Part shown: piece by piece, positions 1 through 11,154 of the stretch
Layout of the letters: the number at the start of each line of letters is the position of its first letter
Position numbering within the stretch: the stretch's first letter is position 1
Source: Planctomicrobium piriforme
GTDB lineage: Bacteria > Planctomycetota > Planctomycetia > Planctomycetales > Planctomycetaceae
Assembly (NCBI RefSeq): GCF_900113665.1
Contig: NZ_FOQD01000010.1
Coordinates: 62,001 to 126,000, forward strand
DNA length: 64,000 nt
Direction: 5' to 3'
Notes under the pieces: generated by a model
What the model saw: only the letters and a program-made list of their open reading frames with translations
Told to the model about the DNA's origin: nothing
Database searches by the model: none
Program-made: the position numbers and the translations under genes

Positions 1-213
1 GCCCGCCGCCTTACGGGTGAAGGTGGACGCCAGAATCTTCTCCGGCGATGAGTTGCGAAGAATCGAGATATAACGTGACGACAGTTGGAACGTCTTGCCT
101 GTTCCGGCGGAAGCCCGAATCAGCAACCTCTGTGCAAGGCCATCTGCAGCGCCGGTTTCTTCGCTGGCCGGGAGCGTTGCTCGGGGGCGTCTGGTTTTGG
201 CAGGCTGGCTCAT
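1..213 (-). CDS. UvrD/AddA-like helicase, N-terminal fragment (runs off left edge)
   Basis: Only the first 71 codons are present; the gene continues beyond base 1. Reading the minus strand from the ATG at 213-211 gives a protein with the Walker A segment RASAGTGKT at about residues 34-42 and motif Ia-like ILASTFTRKAAG at about residues 60-71, the pattern of superfamily 1 UvrD/AddA helicases. Its ATG overlaps the TGA (212-210) of the upstream nuclease gene as ATGA, so the two are translationally coupled. The pairing of an AddB-like nuclease with an AddA-like helicase indicates a RecBCD/AddAB-type double-strand-break repair complex; the helicase would unwind the end and the nuclease would resect it. 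The C-terminal nuclease domain expected of AddA cannot be seen here. Confidence 0.85.
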   Translation of the reverse strand, partial: MSQPAKTRRPRATLPASEETGAADGLAQRLLIRASAGTGKTFQLSSRYISILRNSSPEKILASTFTRKAAG

Positions 214-2957
214 ACCACCGCCTCCTGTCCAAAGACCCCGGCCTGACAGATGCAGTCGAACTCGGTCATCGACTGCGATGGTTCAGACAGCTCGACCCAG
301 AACCGTTCTTCCAGAATGTTCCGCACGACTTCGCGAGCCACGTCGTCTGCGGTCTCAAGTTCCTCCTCTGACCAGTCGGCGAACTTCTCTTCCACGCAGT
401 TCACATCGCGGGGAAGCACGATGTAGCCCAATCGCACATCGCCCGTCACGCCAAACTGCTCCGCCAGATGCCGGTACAGGGGCAATTGCAGATCGTGCCA
501 TTCGTCTTTGTAGCGGTGCGTCTTCTCCGGCGAAGCGCCGGCATCACCGGTTTTGTAGTCGAACAACGCCCACTGCCCCGTGGACTGATTGAAGTCGATG
601 CGGTCGATGCGGCCTCTCAACGAAACGGTCTGACCCTTTCCAAGTGAAAATGGAATCGGGGCGCGGTTCCCTCTTTCCACCGTGTGAATTTTCCATCCCT
701 GCTGCCGCCACCGTGACTGCCAGCCTGCAAACGCCGCCAGTCGTCGCCGTGCCTGTTCCGCCTGAATCAGCACTGCCGCCAACGGGTCAGGCCCATAGTT
801 GATTGAAATCGATCGGGACAATTCCTCATCGAGAAACGCCGCGATTTCTGCTTCCGAAGTGGCATCTTTCAGTTCGCTCTGTCCGAACTGTTTCAGCACA
901 TCATGCAGCAGATTTCCAAAAGCCGCGCCATCCAACTCCGCCAGATCATCCGAAGCGACCTCCAGCCCCAGCACATGCCGCAGGTAGTAACGGTAGGGCG
1001 AAGCCAGGTAATCCCGAAACTCCGTCACTCGGAATGTCGCCCTTACTTCCCCAAGCGGACGCGGTCGGGGAATTGTGAACTGTGATTTCCCGAGCACTGG
1101 ACCGCTGCGCGGTTTAACGTCCTTGCGGTTGTAGAACTGCAACACCCGTTCAGGAATCTGCTCAGGACGCGTCGCGAAAAGCAGCCGGCTTGGCGCGAGC
1201 GGCTCATTCAACGCGTCCCGCCGCGCCACGATCAATCGCACCTCTTGTCTCGAATGCAGCAGGCACGTCAGGTTGTGCAGATCACGGGCATAACGTCGGG
1301 CGTTGTCTTCGATCCCCAAGTGCGAACGCAGACGATTCGGCAGAAAGAGATCGTGGTTGACGGAGGACGGGACAAAGTTTTCGTTGAACGTCGTGACGAT
1401 CGCGACGGGTGCGTCGTCGAGCGGCATTTCGAGCCAGCCGGAGAGCGCGATCGCCGGCCCGTCCGCCGCCCGATACAGCTCGCCTCCGGTCGACGAGAGA
1501 GTCAATTGAAGACACTCCACAGCACTCAATTCGAGATCCAGCGACGGCGGCAGGGATTGATGGGCATCAAACGCCGCCAACACCGTTTTCAGCGACTCGC
1601 GCAGTCGGGCATCATCGGGATTGGCGACTTCCAGCGTGCGGTCCCCGTACACCTGCAGCAGTACCTGACGAACCGGCGTCGACGAACGCGACAACGGCAG
1701 CGAAACCGTGGCAAACGGAGCCAGCAGTCCATGCACCGCGGCCACCAGCCGTCGGGCAAGCGCGACCGTCGTGTCGTCTTCGATCTCGGGAAACCAGCCC
1801 ACGCGCGGCGGCAGATGGCTGCAGACAAAGTCGTCCCATCTGGTGAGCCAGTCGAATGGCAGCGACTGACGATTCAGCCATGCGGCGACATCCGGGTGCC
1901 GGATCAATGCGGCGAAGTGCTCCGTCCGGCGGTCGCCAATATATTCGGCGATGGCTTCGAGGAGTCGAAATGGAGCCGTCGCCGACAACAGTCGGTCGAC
2001 CGGCCAGTGCGTCGGAATCTGCTGAGCCTGCAGCGTCCGTTGCAGCACCGGTACCAATCTGGGATCGGGCACTCCAATCGCAATCTCATCGACGGCATAC
2101 CGGCCGTTCAAGTTCGACAGCGTCTCCAGCACCGCCTCGACTTGAGCCCCCGCATCTTCCACCATCAGCAGTTGGTTCGGCGCGATGTCGACCGGCAGGT
2201 CTGCCCAGCGTTCCGCGATCAGGCAGCCGTGCGCATCGTAGCGGTCAGCCCAGTCCTCGGGGGCTTCGATCAACGCGGTCACTCGATCAGAAACCTGATC
2301 GAGCATTTCACGGGTCGTCCGATTCAGATCGATCGCTCCGACGGTGACGATCTCGAGATCCGTACGGCACTCTTTGTTTTTGATCGCGACCAGTCGCGCA
2401 GTCTGCTGGTCCCAGAGCAGAAGCTTGTCGAGCAGGGACCAGTATTGCTGCTGGACACGAGACAGCGATGTCCAGCGATCGGTTTCATCAAAGCCGTCGA
2501 GGAACGCCCCTTCCCGCGCGACGTCGGCGAAATCCAGCCGATCCGCGGCCAGTTCCGCATGTTGACGACGCAGCAGGTCGCCGAGCCGCAGCCACGCCTG
2601 CCAGTCGTCCGTGGCCGGGGGACGGCTGACGATCCGTCGCAGATCCCCCTCCGGCACGCTCTTCAGCGCCTGGGCCCAAACCATTCTCTGCACGAGATCC
2701 GAAGCGAACGGTCGCTGCGGGGGATAGAGCAACTCAGGCAGTTGCCCCTGAGTGAGAATCCGCGGCGGCACCAGACGGCCATCGGCCAAGTCGGTGAGCA
2801 GCACGAGAAATCGTCGCCCCGCCTCGCGGCCGGGAAAGACTGCAGCAACATGCGAGAGATCACAGAAGCCTGGGTTGCTGCTGCGTGCAAAAATCAACTC
2901 CGCCGCCGTCCGCAGAGCGGGTTGCGACCAGCCGAGAAACACGCGTTGGATGGACAT
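210..2957 (-). CDS. AddB-like PD-(D/E)XK nuclease/inactivated helicase
   Basis: About 915 residues. The C-terminal third carries a RecB-type nuclease: GNLLHDVLKQFG near residue 684, GRIDRIDF near 782 and LFDYKTGD near 798, supplying the H, D and DxK of the PD-(D/E)XK active site. The rest is a long helicase-like region without a clear Walker A, as in AddB subunits. The open frame extends to 3188, but the ATG at 2957 (MSIQRVFLGWSQ) is the first start that looks like protein; the upstream extension is low-complexity and lies in the divergent gap. It is coupled by ATGA to the helicase fragment on its downstream side. The four-cysteine iron-sulphur signature of Bacillus AddB is not evident; only a CIC near the C terminus is seen. 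Role inferred: end processing in homologous recombination. Confidence 0.8.
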   Translation of the reverse strand: MSIQRVFLGWSQPALRTAAELIFARSSNPGFCDLSHVAAVFPGREAGRRFLVLLTDLADGRLVPPRILTQGQLPELLYPPQRPFASDLVQRMVWAQALKSVPEGDLRRIVSRPPATDDWQAWLRLGDLLRRQHAELAADRLDFADVAREGAFLDGFDETDRWTSLSRVQQQYWSLLDKLLLWDQQTARLVAIKNKECRTDLEIVTVGAIDLNRTTREMLDQVSDRVTALIEAPEDWADRYDAHGCLIAERWADLPVDIAPNQLLMVEDAGAQVEAVLETLSNLNGRYAVDEIAIGVPDPRLVPVLQRTLQAQQIPTHWPVDRLLSATAPFRLLEAIAEYIGDRRTEHFAALIRHPDVAAWLNRQSLPFDWLTRWDDFVCSHLPPRVGWFPEIEDDTTVALARRLVAAVHGLLAPFATVSLPLSRSSTPVRQVLLQVYGDRTLEVANPDDARLRESLKTVLAAFDAHQSLPPSLDLELSAVECLQLTLSSTGGELYRAADGPAIALSGWLEMPLDDAPVAIVTTFNENFVPSSVNHDLFLPNRLRSHLGIEDNARRYARDLHNLTCLLHSRQEVRLIVARRDALNEPLAPSRLLFATRPEQIPERVLQFYNRKDVKPRSGPVLGKSQFTIPRPRPLGEVRATFRVTEFRDYLASPYRYYLRHVLGLEVASDDLAELDGAAFGNLLHDVLKQFGQSELKDATSEAEIAAFLDEELSRSISINYGPDPLAAVLIQAEQARRRLAAFAGWQSRWRQQGWKIHTVERGNRAPIPFSLGKGQTVSLRGRIDRIDFNQSTGQWALFDYKTGDAGASPEKTHRYKDEWHDLQLPLYRHLAEQFGVTGDVRLGYIVLPRDVNCVEEKFADWSEEELETADDVAREVVRNILEERFWVELSEPSQSMTEFDCICQAGVFGQEAVV

Positions 2958-3146
2958 CGTCACGTCGCACACGGCCCGTTGATGAAACAAAATCGGCAGT
3001 GGACGGAAGTATACATCTTTCGTCGCGACGGTCAATTCAGCCGGCTTGCCGAATGATCCTGAAAACCCCTTTGAAAACGAGTTCCAACGGCGTCTGTGCC
3101 GATCCTTAAAACCACAGATTTCCCAATTGTTGACAGGACGTAGGAT

Positions 3147-4292
3147 GTGATGATCAGGTCTGCTCGTTACAACAGCAGGCCGGGCCATTCACCTTCAGCA
3201 CAGAGACGAATGAAATTCAATCGCGAGCGCCAGAAGACGGTTGATCAATGGGGAGATGTCTCCATCGGTCTCGGAGAGCGTAAAAACGTGCACCTGGAGG
3301 TCAGCGCCAGCTACAGCGGGCATCCCGTTCAAATTCCGGTGCATGTCCGACGCGGGCCCAAAGCAGGCCCGGTGCTGTTCATCTCGGCCGCCGTGCATGG
3401 CGATGAAATCAATGGCACGGGAGCGATTCGTCAGATTCTGCTCGATCCGTATCTGCAACTCATCTCCGGCAGCCTGATTCTCGTGCCGGTGGTGAACGTC
3501 CTCGGCTTCGAACGGCATTCCCGTTACCTGCCAGACCGCCGCGACCTGAACCGCTCGTTTCCCGGCAGCGCCAAGGGGTCGCTGGCATCCAGGATGGCGC
3601 GGTTGATTCTCGATGAGATCATCGAACGGGCCGACTACGGAATCGATCTGCACACCGCAGCGGTACGGCGGACCAACTTTCCAAATGTTCGCGCCGATCT
3701 CGACATTCCCAACGTGCGACGACTTACCGAGGCCTTCGGCTGCGAAGTCACCGTGAATGAAAAGGGCCCCGCCGGATGCCTCCGCCGCGCCGCTTGTGAA
3801 GCCGGTTGCCCGACCTTCATTCTGGAAGCTGGGGAAGTCTGGAAGGTCGAATCGCTGGTCATCGAGTACGCTCTGCGCGGCATTAAGAACGTCCTGATGC
3901 GTCTCGGAATGATCGCCGGGCAACCACAGGAACCCGCCTATCGCACTGCCATTCGTGAGACTGCGTGGATTCGCGCGGATAGCGCAGGCTTCCTGCACTT
4001 CCATGTCGCGCCTGGCGACATTGTGAATAAAGGCACCCCCATCGCCACGATCGACAGCCTCGTCGGCAGCGAGGGTGAAGTGATCTTCTCGACTGAAAAC
4101 GGCATCGTCCTCGGCATGACCACCCTGCCTGTCACGGCTCCCGGCGAGCCCGTCTGCCACATCGGATTGGTTCCTCGCGGACGGAACCAGATTGCGGAAG
4201 TGATCCGGTCGCTCCCCAAGAATTCGCTGCATCAGCGGATCCGAGACGATCTTGCCACCAGCATCATGGTGGTTGATCCTCACCGCAAATAA
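3147..4292 (+). CDS. Succinylglutamate desuccinylase/aspartoacylase family zinc hydrolase
   Basis: 381 residues from a GTG at 3147; an ATG follows at once at 3150, and AGGA at 3135-3138 is placed to serve either. Recognised by the M14-like zinc site: AAVHGDEINGTG near residues 81-92 (His and Glu ligands), DLNRSFPG near 132 and DLHT near 166, which holds the second His. The C-terminal part (FLHFHVAPGDIVNKGTPIA, then a short beta-rich stretch) matches the barrel-sandwich tail of the family. Members cleave acyl-amino acids or deacylate small amides; the substrate cannot be told from sequence, and no RimK-like or arginine-catabolism partner is nearby. It is divergent from the nuclease gene, with about 190 bases between the two starts that must hold both promoters. 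Confidence 0.85.
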   Translation: MMIRSARYNSRPGHSPSAQRRMKFNRERQKTVDQWGDVSIGLGERKNVHLEVSASYSGHPVQIPVHVRRGPKAGPVLFISAAVHGDEINGTGAIRQILLDPYLQLISGSLILVPVVNVLGFERHSRYLPDRRDLNRSFPGSAKGSLASRMARLILDEIIERADYGIDLHTAAVRRTNFPNVRADLDIPNVRRLTEAFGCEVTVNEKGPAGCLRRAACEAGCPTFILEAGEVWKVESLVIEYALRGIKNVLMRLGMIAGQPQEPAYRTAIRETAWIRADSAGFLHFHVAPGDIVNKGTPIATIDSLVGSEGEVIFSTENGIVLGMTTLPVTAPGEPVCHIGLVPRGRNQIAEVIRSLPKNSLHQRIRDDLATSIMVVDPHRK

Positions 4293-4796
4293 GTGAAGGT
4301 GGGAAAGCTGGCGAGGCGATGAGACATCGTTGCCCTACCAAGCTGGTGAAGCAGCGAAAATTAAGGGCTTGTCAACGACCACGTTGGCGAAACGGAATGC
4401 TCCTTCAGCAGCTCTCGGATTATTAAAAATAATTCAGCGGCTTGCCTTTTGCTTCACGCCACAAGCTCTCGCGGCTCGACCTGAATTGAACGACTCTCAG
4501 CAGTCAAAATGCAGGATTTCGCCGTCGATCACCTCGGACCTCACTTCGAATTCCTTTCAATTCCAGATGCGACTCTCTTGTAAGTTTTGCAATCGGCGAC
4601 TGACCTAAAGATCGTTTCTCGCCGTTAAGATCAACAACCTCCGATAACACATCTGACGACTAAGCTAGTCGTGATTTAATACCAGCCTGCTTTCGATTCT
4701 CGTCTTGGGCTCGAACGATCTGTTGGCCGTTCTTTCCCAGGCACTTCGCGCGAAAACGTGTCACATCCCGAAAACCGTTCACACTACGGTGCGCTC
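4293..4796. other. Intergenic gap of about 500 bases
   Basis: AT-richer than its flanks. A 92-codon open frame at 4330-4608 is present, but it has no ribosome site and no recognisable domain, so I do not call it a gene. No clear terminator for the upstream hydrolase gene was seen. The gap must carry the promoter of the DUF1559 gene. Confidence 0.6.
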
Positions 4797-5840
4797 ATGC
4801 CTCAGGTCTCTCGCAAGCATTCCGTTCGTCGGGGCTTCACCCTGATCGAACTGCTGGTCGTCATCGCGATCATCGCGCTGCTTCTGTCACTCCTCTTGCC
4901 GGCGACGCAGATGGCCCGGGAATCGGCACGACGCGCTGGTTGTCGCAACAATTTGAAGCAGATTGGGCTGGCGCTTCACAACTACCACGATCTCTATAAC
5001 CGCTTCCCGATTGGTTACATCGATACTCACCCTTCGACAGACCCTGTACAGGACGGCGGCTGGGCCTGGGATTCGATGATTCTCGCTCAACTGGATCAGG
5101 CTCCGCTCTTTCAGAAGCTGAATTTCTCTTATCACCCGTTCGGCACGACGGGGCTGTCCAGCGATCCGCTGGGCCAGAACAACGCCGCCGTCAAGCAAAT
5201 GCTGCGCGTGTTCGCTTGCCCTTCGGACCTGAAGCCGGACACCGATGCGATTAACGAAGGCCAGATTGGCGGCACAGACGAACTGGCAACCACCAGCTAT
5301 GTCGCCATGGGTGGAACCTACCATGGCGCCCCTTGCGAACTGAACCCAACCGGCGTGACGCTCCCCCCGCGCAATAACGGCATGTTCGTCGTGAACCAGT
5401 CCCGTTCAGTTTCCAAGGTGAAAGACGGCTTGTCGAATACTTTGGCGATCGGAGAAGCGGCCTGGTGGCCCAAAGAAATGAATACTGCTGGCCTGTACCA
5501 TCCCGGCACTCAGTACCAGTACGGCAGCATTCACGGGAACGGCGGCGCCCGCTGCACCTTCTCGCTGAACTACTCCGGCGTCTTCAATCACATGCGGTTT
5601 GCCAAGTCGAAGCTGAATACGCCGCTGGTCAGCGGAAACCGTCCGCGAGCATTTCACAGCCACCATGCTGGCGGTGCTCATTTCCTGCTCGGCGACGGCT
5701 CCGTCCGCTTCATCAACGACAGCATCGAGAGCCTTGAGTCGGCCGGGAACGGTGAAACCGACGAAGTGACCAACAGCTCGATGGGACTTTACCAGCGGCT
5801 GGCGGCCATTGAAGACGGCGAAGCCGTCGGCGAGTTTTAG
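4797..5840 (+). CDS. DUF1559 family prepilin-like protein
   Basis: 347 residues from the ATG at 4797; the frame opens at a GTG at 4758, but the shorter form puts the type IV prepilin signal near the N terminus as usual. RRGFTLIELLVVIAIIA starts at residue 11, with cleavage expected after Gly13 and a single hydrophobic helix following. RNNLKQIGLALHNYHD and the C-terminal HAGGAHFLLGDGSVRFI (the H-x9-DG hallmark) identify DUF1559, a family greatly expanded in planctomycetes. Members are thought to be pseudopilin-like, exported and processed by prepilin peptidase; function is unknown. The next gene is a small lipoprotein starting 20 bases downstream, the usual partner in this phylum. Confidence 0.92.
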   Translation: MPQVSRKHSVRRGFTLIELLVVIAIIALLLSLLLPATQMARESARRAGCRNNLKQIGLALHNYHDLYNRFPIGYIDTHPSTDPVQDGGWAWDSMILAQLDQAPLFQKLNFSYHPFGTTGLSSDPLGQNNAAVKQMLRVFACPSDLKPDTDAINEGQIGGTDELATTSYVAMGGTYHGAPCELNPTGVTLPPRNNGMFVVNQSRSVSKVKDGLSNTLAIGEAAWWPKEMNTAGLYHPGTQYQYGSIHGNGGARCTFSLNYSGVFNHMRFAKSKLNTPLVSGNRPRAFHSHHAGGAHFLLGDGSVRFINDSIESLESAGNGETDEVTNSSMGLYQRLAAIEDGEAVGEF

Positions 5841-5859
5841 TCAGACGGTGGGGCCCGAC

Positions 5860-6336
5860 ATGCACACGAATGCATTCCAATTCGGCTGTACCTTGCTGCT
5901 CTGCCTGTTCGTCTCTCAGGGATGCCAGCGGGCTGATGGACTCGTGCGCGTCACCGGCGTCGTCACCCGGAATGGCGAACCGGCAGCGCAGATGCTGCTG
6001 ATCTTCACGCCCCTCGAGTCTGGATCCCCCTCGTACGGCGCCACTGACGAACAGGGACGCTACGAACTGATGTTCACAAGTTCGAAGCGCGGAGCCCAGG
6101 TCGGAGAGTACCGCGTCGAGATCCGTCCGGCCGAATTGATTAGCGACGAAATGGCGAATCGCAAGGTGGTTCGCACTGCCGCGATCAACCGCGGCAAACC
6201 GAAGGTGCAGCCGGCCGTTCAGCAGAGCTATCCCGCGGTTGTGAAGACCGGCAAGAACCGCATCGATTTCTCGCTGGGCGGACTGACGCCAATTCCACCA
6301 CAGGCCCTCGCACCGACTGGCGGCGTCAAACGATAG
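5860..6336 (+). CDS. Small lipoprotein with carboxypeptidase-regulatory-like fold
   Basis: 158 residues from the ATG at 5860. An alternative frame opening at 5809 would overlap the DUF1559 gene, but the ATG at 5860 gives a proper signal peptide with lipobox VSQGC, Cys22 being the lipidated residue. The mature part begins VRVTGVVTRNGEPAA and contains YGATDEQGRYEL, the beta-sandwich pattern of carboxypeptidase-regulatory-like domains found in many planctomycete surface lipoproteins. It probably acts at the outer face of a membrane with the DUF1559 protein encoded just before it; the two look co-transcribed. No enzyme motif is visible. Confidence 0.85.
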   Translation: MHTNAFQFGCTLLLCLFVSQGCQRADGLVRVTGVVTRNGEPAAQMLLIFTPLESGSPSYGATDEQGRYELMFTSSKRGAQVGEYRVEIRPAELISDEMANRKVVRTAAINRGKPKVQPAVQQSYPAVVKTGKNRIDFSLGGLTPIPPQALAPTGGVKR

Positions 6337-6441
6337 ATTCCGTGGACAAGGCTTGGGGACGTCCAGCCAATTTCGAAGTTCAAAGTATCAATTCAGAATT
6401 CCAACCACGGTGAGATGCGGCTCTTCGGAATTCTGGATCTC

Positions 6442-6473
6442 TTTCGGATTTCGAGATTCGTGCTTCGAATTTC
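6442..6473. repeat. Interspersed repeat, CACGAATCTCGAAATCC family, copy 1
   Basis: This stretch, read on the minus strand, contains CACGAATCTCGAAATCCGA, found exactly again at 57715-57733 and in variant form at 28524-28556 and 28621-28653. It lies in the gap between two convergent genes. Confidence 0.7.
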
Positions 6474-6513
6474 CCCCCGCGAAGACATCCGCAATTGTGA
6501 GCAGGCTGTAAAA

Positions 6514-7641
6514 TTATGGCTTGATGATGACTTCCGAGCCGATCACCAGCAGGTCATATAGGCCTTCGACTTCGCGCCGGCCCAGGCGGATACAGCCTTG
6601 TGCGGCGGTCTGACCGATCAGGCTGGAATCATTCGTGCCGTGCAGGCCGAAGCCTTTCAGCGAACCATTTGCGTCATTGATCGTCAGCCAGCGCGTTCCC
6701 AGCGGATTCGCAGGATCATCCGGGCCGATGTTGCCCTCAGAACCAAAGTAATGAGGATTGAGAACCTTCTCGGACACTTGAAACGTGCCGAACGGAATTG
6801 AGGCGTCCATTCCTGCTCCGATCGGCAGGCAGGCAATGTAGTAGCCTCGGGTGTGAACCGTCAGTTCCATCCGCGTCATGTCGACAACGGCTGAAAACGG
6901 TCCCTGCAGCACCTTGAGCGACTGCCCGGTGCGAACCTGTTTGGGGTCGACCCGATTCAGTCGGGCCAGGTATTCCGGCGAGAGCTGGTACTTCGCGCTG
7001 ACGGTCTCCAGCCGCTCTCCAAACTGCATCACATGCGGCGCGAGATAGTGCGGCTGCGGTTGAAAATAGACCCGGCCTGACACCAGTTTCAGACGTTCCA
7101 TCAACTGAGGACGCTGCGCCGGGGATTTCCAGTACCAGCCGGAAAGCTGTCGCAGAGCCGAAACATCGTCGCCTGTTTGAATCAGGCGGTCGATCTCCTG
7201 CAGTTGTTCGGCAGAGATCGTTTCCACCGCGGCCGGTACCTTGGCTGCCGCCACTTCGACCTTGGCGGTCGTTGCTTCGCGTTCTTCAACAGGTTGGCGA
7301 ACATAGGCGGTCCGCACGATGTTACGCTGCATCGCTTCGAGCATGGCGGGGGCCGATTCGGCGACGGCCGGAACGACTTCGTTTTTCGATGCGGTTGCTG
7401 CTGAGGCCGCCTCTTCCGATTGAGCCGGTGGAGCAATTGGAGCCGCTTCAATTTTCCTGGCCAGCGCGCGGGGCGGCGGCGGCATCGGCTCATCTGTAAT
7501 GTCGGGCAGGTGCGAATGCACATGCTCCGCCTGCGGAAACAGTTCCAGCTTCCAGGCCGTCACCACACCAAAGCTGATCAGCACGACAAACCAGAACTGG
7601 AATGTCTGCACGGGATGCCGGCGGTGTCGCTGTTCGAACAT
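6514..7641 (-). CDS. LysM-containing L,D-transpeptidase (YkuD family)
   Basis: 375 residues. A membrane anchor is seen at about residues 13-30, then a Pro/Ala/Glu-rich linker, a LysM-like segment near residues 205-245 (QFGERLETVSAKYQLSPEYL), and a YkuD catalytic domain to the end. The catalytic residues are visible: His334 in LHGTND and Cys350 in QGCIRLG. The enzyme would form 3-3 cross-links or attach proteins to peptidoglycan in the periplasm. A planctomycete with such an enzyme agrees with the now accepted presence of peptidoglycan in this phylum. It lies 39 bases downstream of a tiny lipoprotein gene on the same strand, probably one transcript. Confidence 0.92.
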   Translation of the reverse strand: MFEQRHRRHPVQTFQFWFVVLISFGVVTAWKLELFPQAEHVHSHLPDITDEPMPPPPRALARKIEAAPIAPPAQSEEAASAATASKNEVVPAVAESAPAMLEAMQRNIVRTAYVRQPVEEREATTAKVEVAAAKVPAAVETISAEQLQEIDRLIQTGDDVSALRQLSGWYWKSPAQRPQLMERLKLVSGRVYFQPQPHYLAPHVMQFGERLETVSAKYQLSPEYLARLNRVDPKQVRTGQSLKVLQGPFSAVVDMTRMELTVHTRGYYIACLPIGAGMDASIPFGTFQVSEKVLNPHYFGSEGNIGPDDPANPLGTRWLTINDANGSLKGFGLHGTNDSSLIGQTAAQGCIRLGRREVEGLYDLLVIGSEVIIKP

Positions 7642-7680
7642 GACGTCTTCTTCCTTGAAGAGCGTTTCGCGCGGACTCGG

Positions 7681-7869
7681 TCAGATGTTGCGGGGAGGCT
7701 CAGCTTTGGCGGTTTCGGGATCAGCCGGAATGCTGAAGTAGCCGTCTTCACCGCCAGGCGCGGCCTGCCGGTTCAACTTCCACAGTTGATGAGGTGCGAG
7801 GTATTTGAACATGGTGCAACCCGTACTGGAAAAACACCAGATCGCCGCGCAAAGCAAGACCAGGCGCAT
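7681..7869 (-). CDS. Small lipoprotein of unknown function
   Basis: 62 residues with an N-terminal signal ending in the lipobox SSTGC (Cys18 lipidated). The mature part is only about 45 residues and has no known domain (LAPHQLWKLNRQAAPGGEDG). It is placed directly upstream of the L,D-transpeptidase gene on the same strand with 39 bases between, which suggests co-expression and an envelope role. I do not recognise a family; the call rests on the lipobox and the operon position. Confidence 0.7.
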   Translation of the reverse strand: MRLVLLCAAIWCFSSTGCTMFKYLAPHQLWKLNRQAAPGGEDGYFSIPADPETAKAEPPRNI

Positions 7870-8575
7870 CGGATTCCTTTCCGAAGAGGACGGGAGTGCT
7901 GTCAGTGAAATGAGAATGCGGAATGGGAATTGAGGAAGGGAGCGGGACGCTATCGAGTGTCCGAGGGACTGACAACGTGAATCGGTCGTTGAACTTCAGT
8001 CGATTTTCAGGGAACTGCCTCGAAATGGCGGCGAGATAGCCGTTGTATTCACGTAAATCCCGGATGAGAGCGGGTTAAGGAATGCGGTCGTCTGTCCTCG
8101 TCGCGAAATTCGAAGATGGCTGCTTCGTGTGGGCCACGGCAAGATTTGCCGTTCTGGGTCGATTTGAGCAATGTAATCACGCCAGATCGCCCCGATGCGG
8201 CACGGACGAGTTGCGTACTGGCTGTGTCGAATGAAGCGCGAGACAACGCTCTTCGTGATAACTGGTCTTGCCTGACATTACGCTGCCGTGATAATAGTGA
8301 CGGATGAAGGTTTTGGCGTTCACGAGGAACGCGAGCCTTCGCTCCTCGGTCAGCCGCGGTGCAATGCACCGCTCCGCTCACCCCGCCGCGCTCTAAACGT
8401 TCCTTTGGCAATCCAGCAGTTGGCCACGGACGGTTCTTCCGTCCTCGCTCGCGGTTCCATCTTCCGCCCTGCTCGATCTCTTGCCGGATCTCTTTGCTGT
8501 GGAAGATTTCACTTCGTTCGAGGATTGCGCCGTTCGCTGCCTGCTGCCGGACTTGCACCCCTGGAGGTATTTCGA
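7870..8575. other. Long divergent intergenic region before prkA
   Basis: About 700 bases without a convincing gene. The prkA frame stays open back to 8288, but that extension is Arg/Pro/Leu-rich and does not look like protein. Short hairpins are seen at 8136-8152 (ACGGCAA/TTGCCGT) and 8356-8372 (GCGGTGC/GCACCGC). The region should carry divergent promoters for the lipoprotein gene and prkA, and may give prkA a long leader. Confidence 0.55.
8563..8568 (+). promoter_or_regulatory. Ribosome binding site that fixes the prkA start
   Basis: GGAGGT lies 7 bases ahead of the GTG at 8576, which begins the conserved part of the protein (VTTGHALLNQF). This rejects the 96-codon upstream extension. Confidence 0.8.
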
Positions 8576-10612
<2,037 letters not shown>

Positions 10613-10615
<3 letters not shown>

Positions 10616-10642
10616 GTGCTGAGTGTTCAGTGTTGAGAGTTT
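10613..10642. repeat. Degenerate GAGTGTTGAG word repeat
   Basis: TGAGTGCTGAGTGTTCAGTG and neighbours repeat a TGAGTGTT word. Similar stretches lie at 12940-12973, 48646-48678 (opposite strand) and inside miaB at 44217-44247. Confidence 0.5.
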
Positions 10643-10643
10643 G

Positions 10644-10676
10644 AAGCCCGGCCATCAGGATGGTCGGGCTTTTTTT
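10644..10676 (+). terminator. Rho-independent terminator of prkA
   Basis: AAGCCCGGCCAT pairs with ATGGTCGGGCTT across a short loop and is followed by a run of seven T. Confidence 0.88.
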
Positions 10677-10842
10677 CATACAGGTCGTCAAGTTTGTTCT
10701 TGAAGAGTGGTGATCAGAGACTGGGATGGCGAGCGAGTACAACAAATCCACATTCAATCGCGACCTGATCGCTCCTTTATCACCCCTTCGAATCTGGTAT
10801 GATCGACCGTTCGAACAGAGTTCTACAAAGAAGCCCGTTTCC

Positions 10843-11083
10843 ATGTCACTTGTCGAAGACGCCTATCGCGCCGCAGTGGACCGGATGACGCCGGCGCAGA
10901 AGTTTCATCGGTCGCTGGCCATGATGGTCTGGGGGGCGCGAGGTGCTTGCCCGACAGATGCAAAGCGAATCTGGTCCCTATTCGCCTGAACGTCTGAAAT
11001 GGGAACTTGCGCTGCGACTCTACGGCGAATCAAAACAGCTTCGACCGCTGATCGAAAACGAGTTGCGACGCGTTTCCACTTGA
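10843..11083 (+). pseudogene. Small conserved-type gene broken by a one-base frameshift at a G6 run
   Basis: The ATG at 10843 begins MSLVEDAYRAAVDRMTPAQK and runs normally to the six G at 10931-10936. After it the frame becomes GACPTDAKRIWSLFA and stops at 10989. With one G removed the reading continues as REVLARQMQSESGPYSPERL and KWELALRLYGESKQL, ending at the TGA at 11081-11083, giving about 79 residues of coherent, helical, charged protein. Both halves look like real coding sequence, so this is either a sequencing error in a homopolymer, a recent inactivation, or a slippage-controlled gene. It sits 71 bases before a nucleotidyltransferase on the same strand and probably formed an operon with it. 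Function unknown. Confidence 0.7.
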
Positions 11084-11154
11084 GGCGTGAGCAAGACTCC
11101 ATCTGCCTATCATTCCCAGCGTGCAATCGTCCGGCCCCGGAGTAGAATGAGCAC

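Noticed and set aside
1245..3056. 603-codon plus-strand open frame
   Set aside because: It is antisense to the AddB-like gene, rich in Arg and Gln with no domain; a shadow of GC-rich coding.
4330..4608. 92-codon frame in the gap before the DUF1559 gene
   Set aside because: No ribosome site and no recognisable domain.
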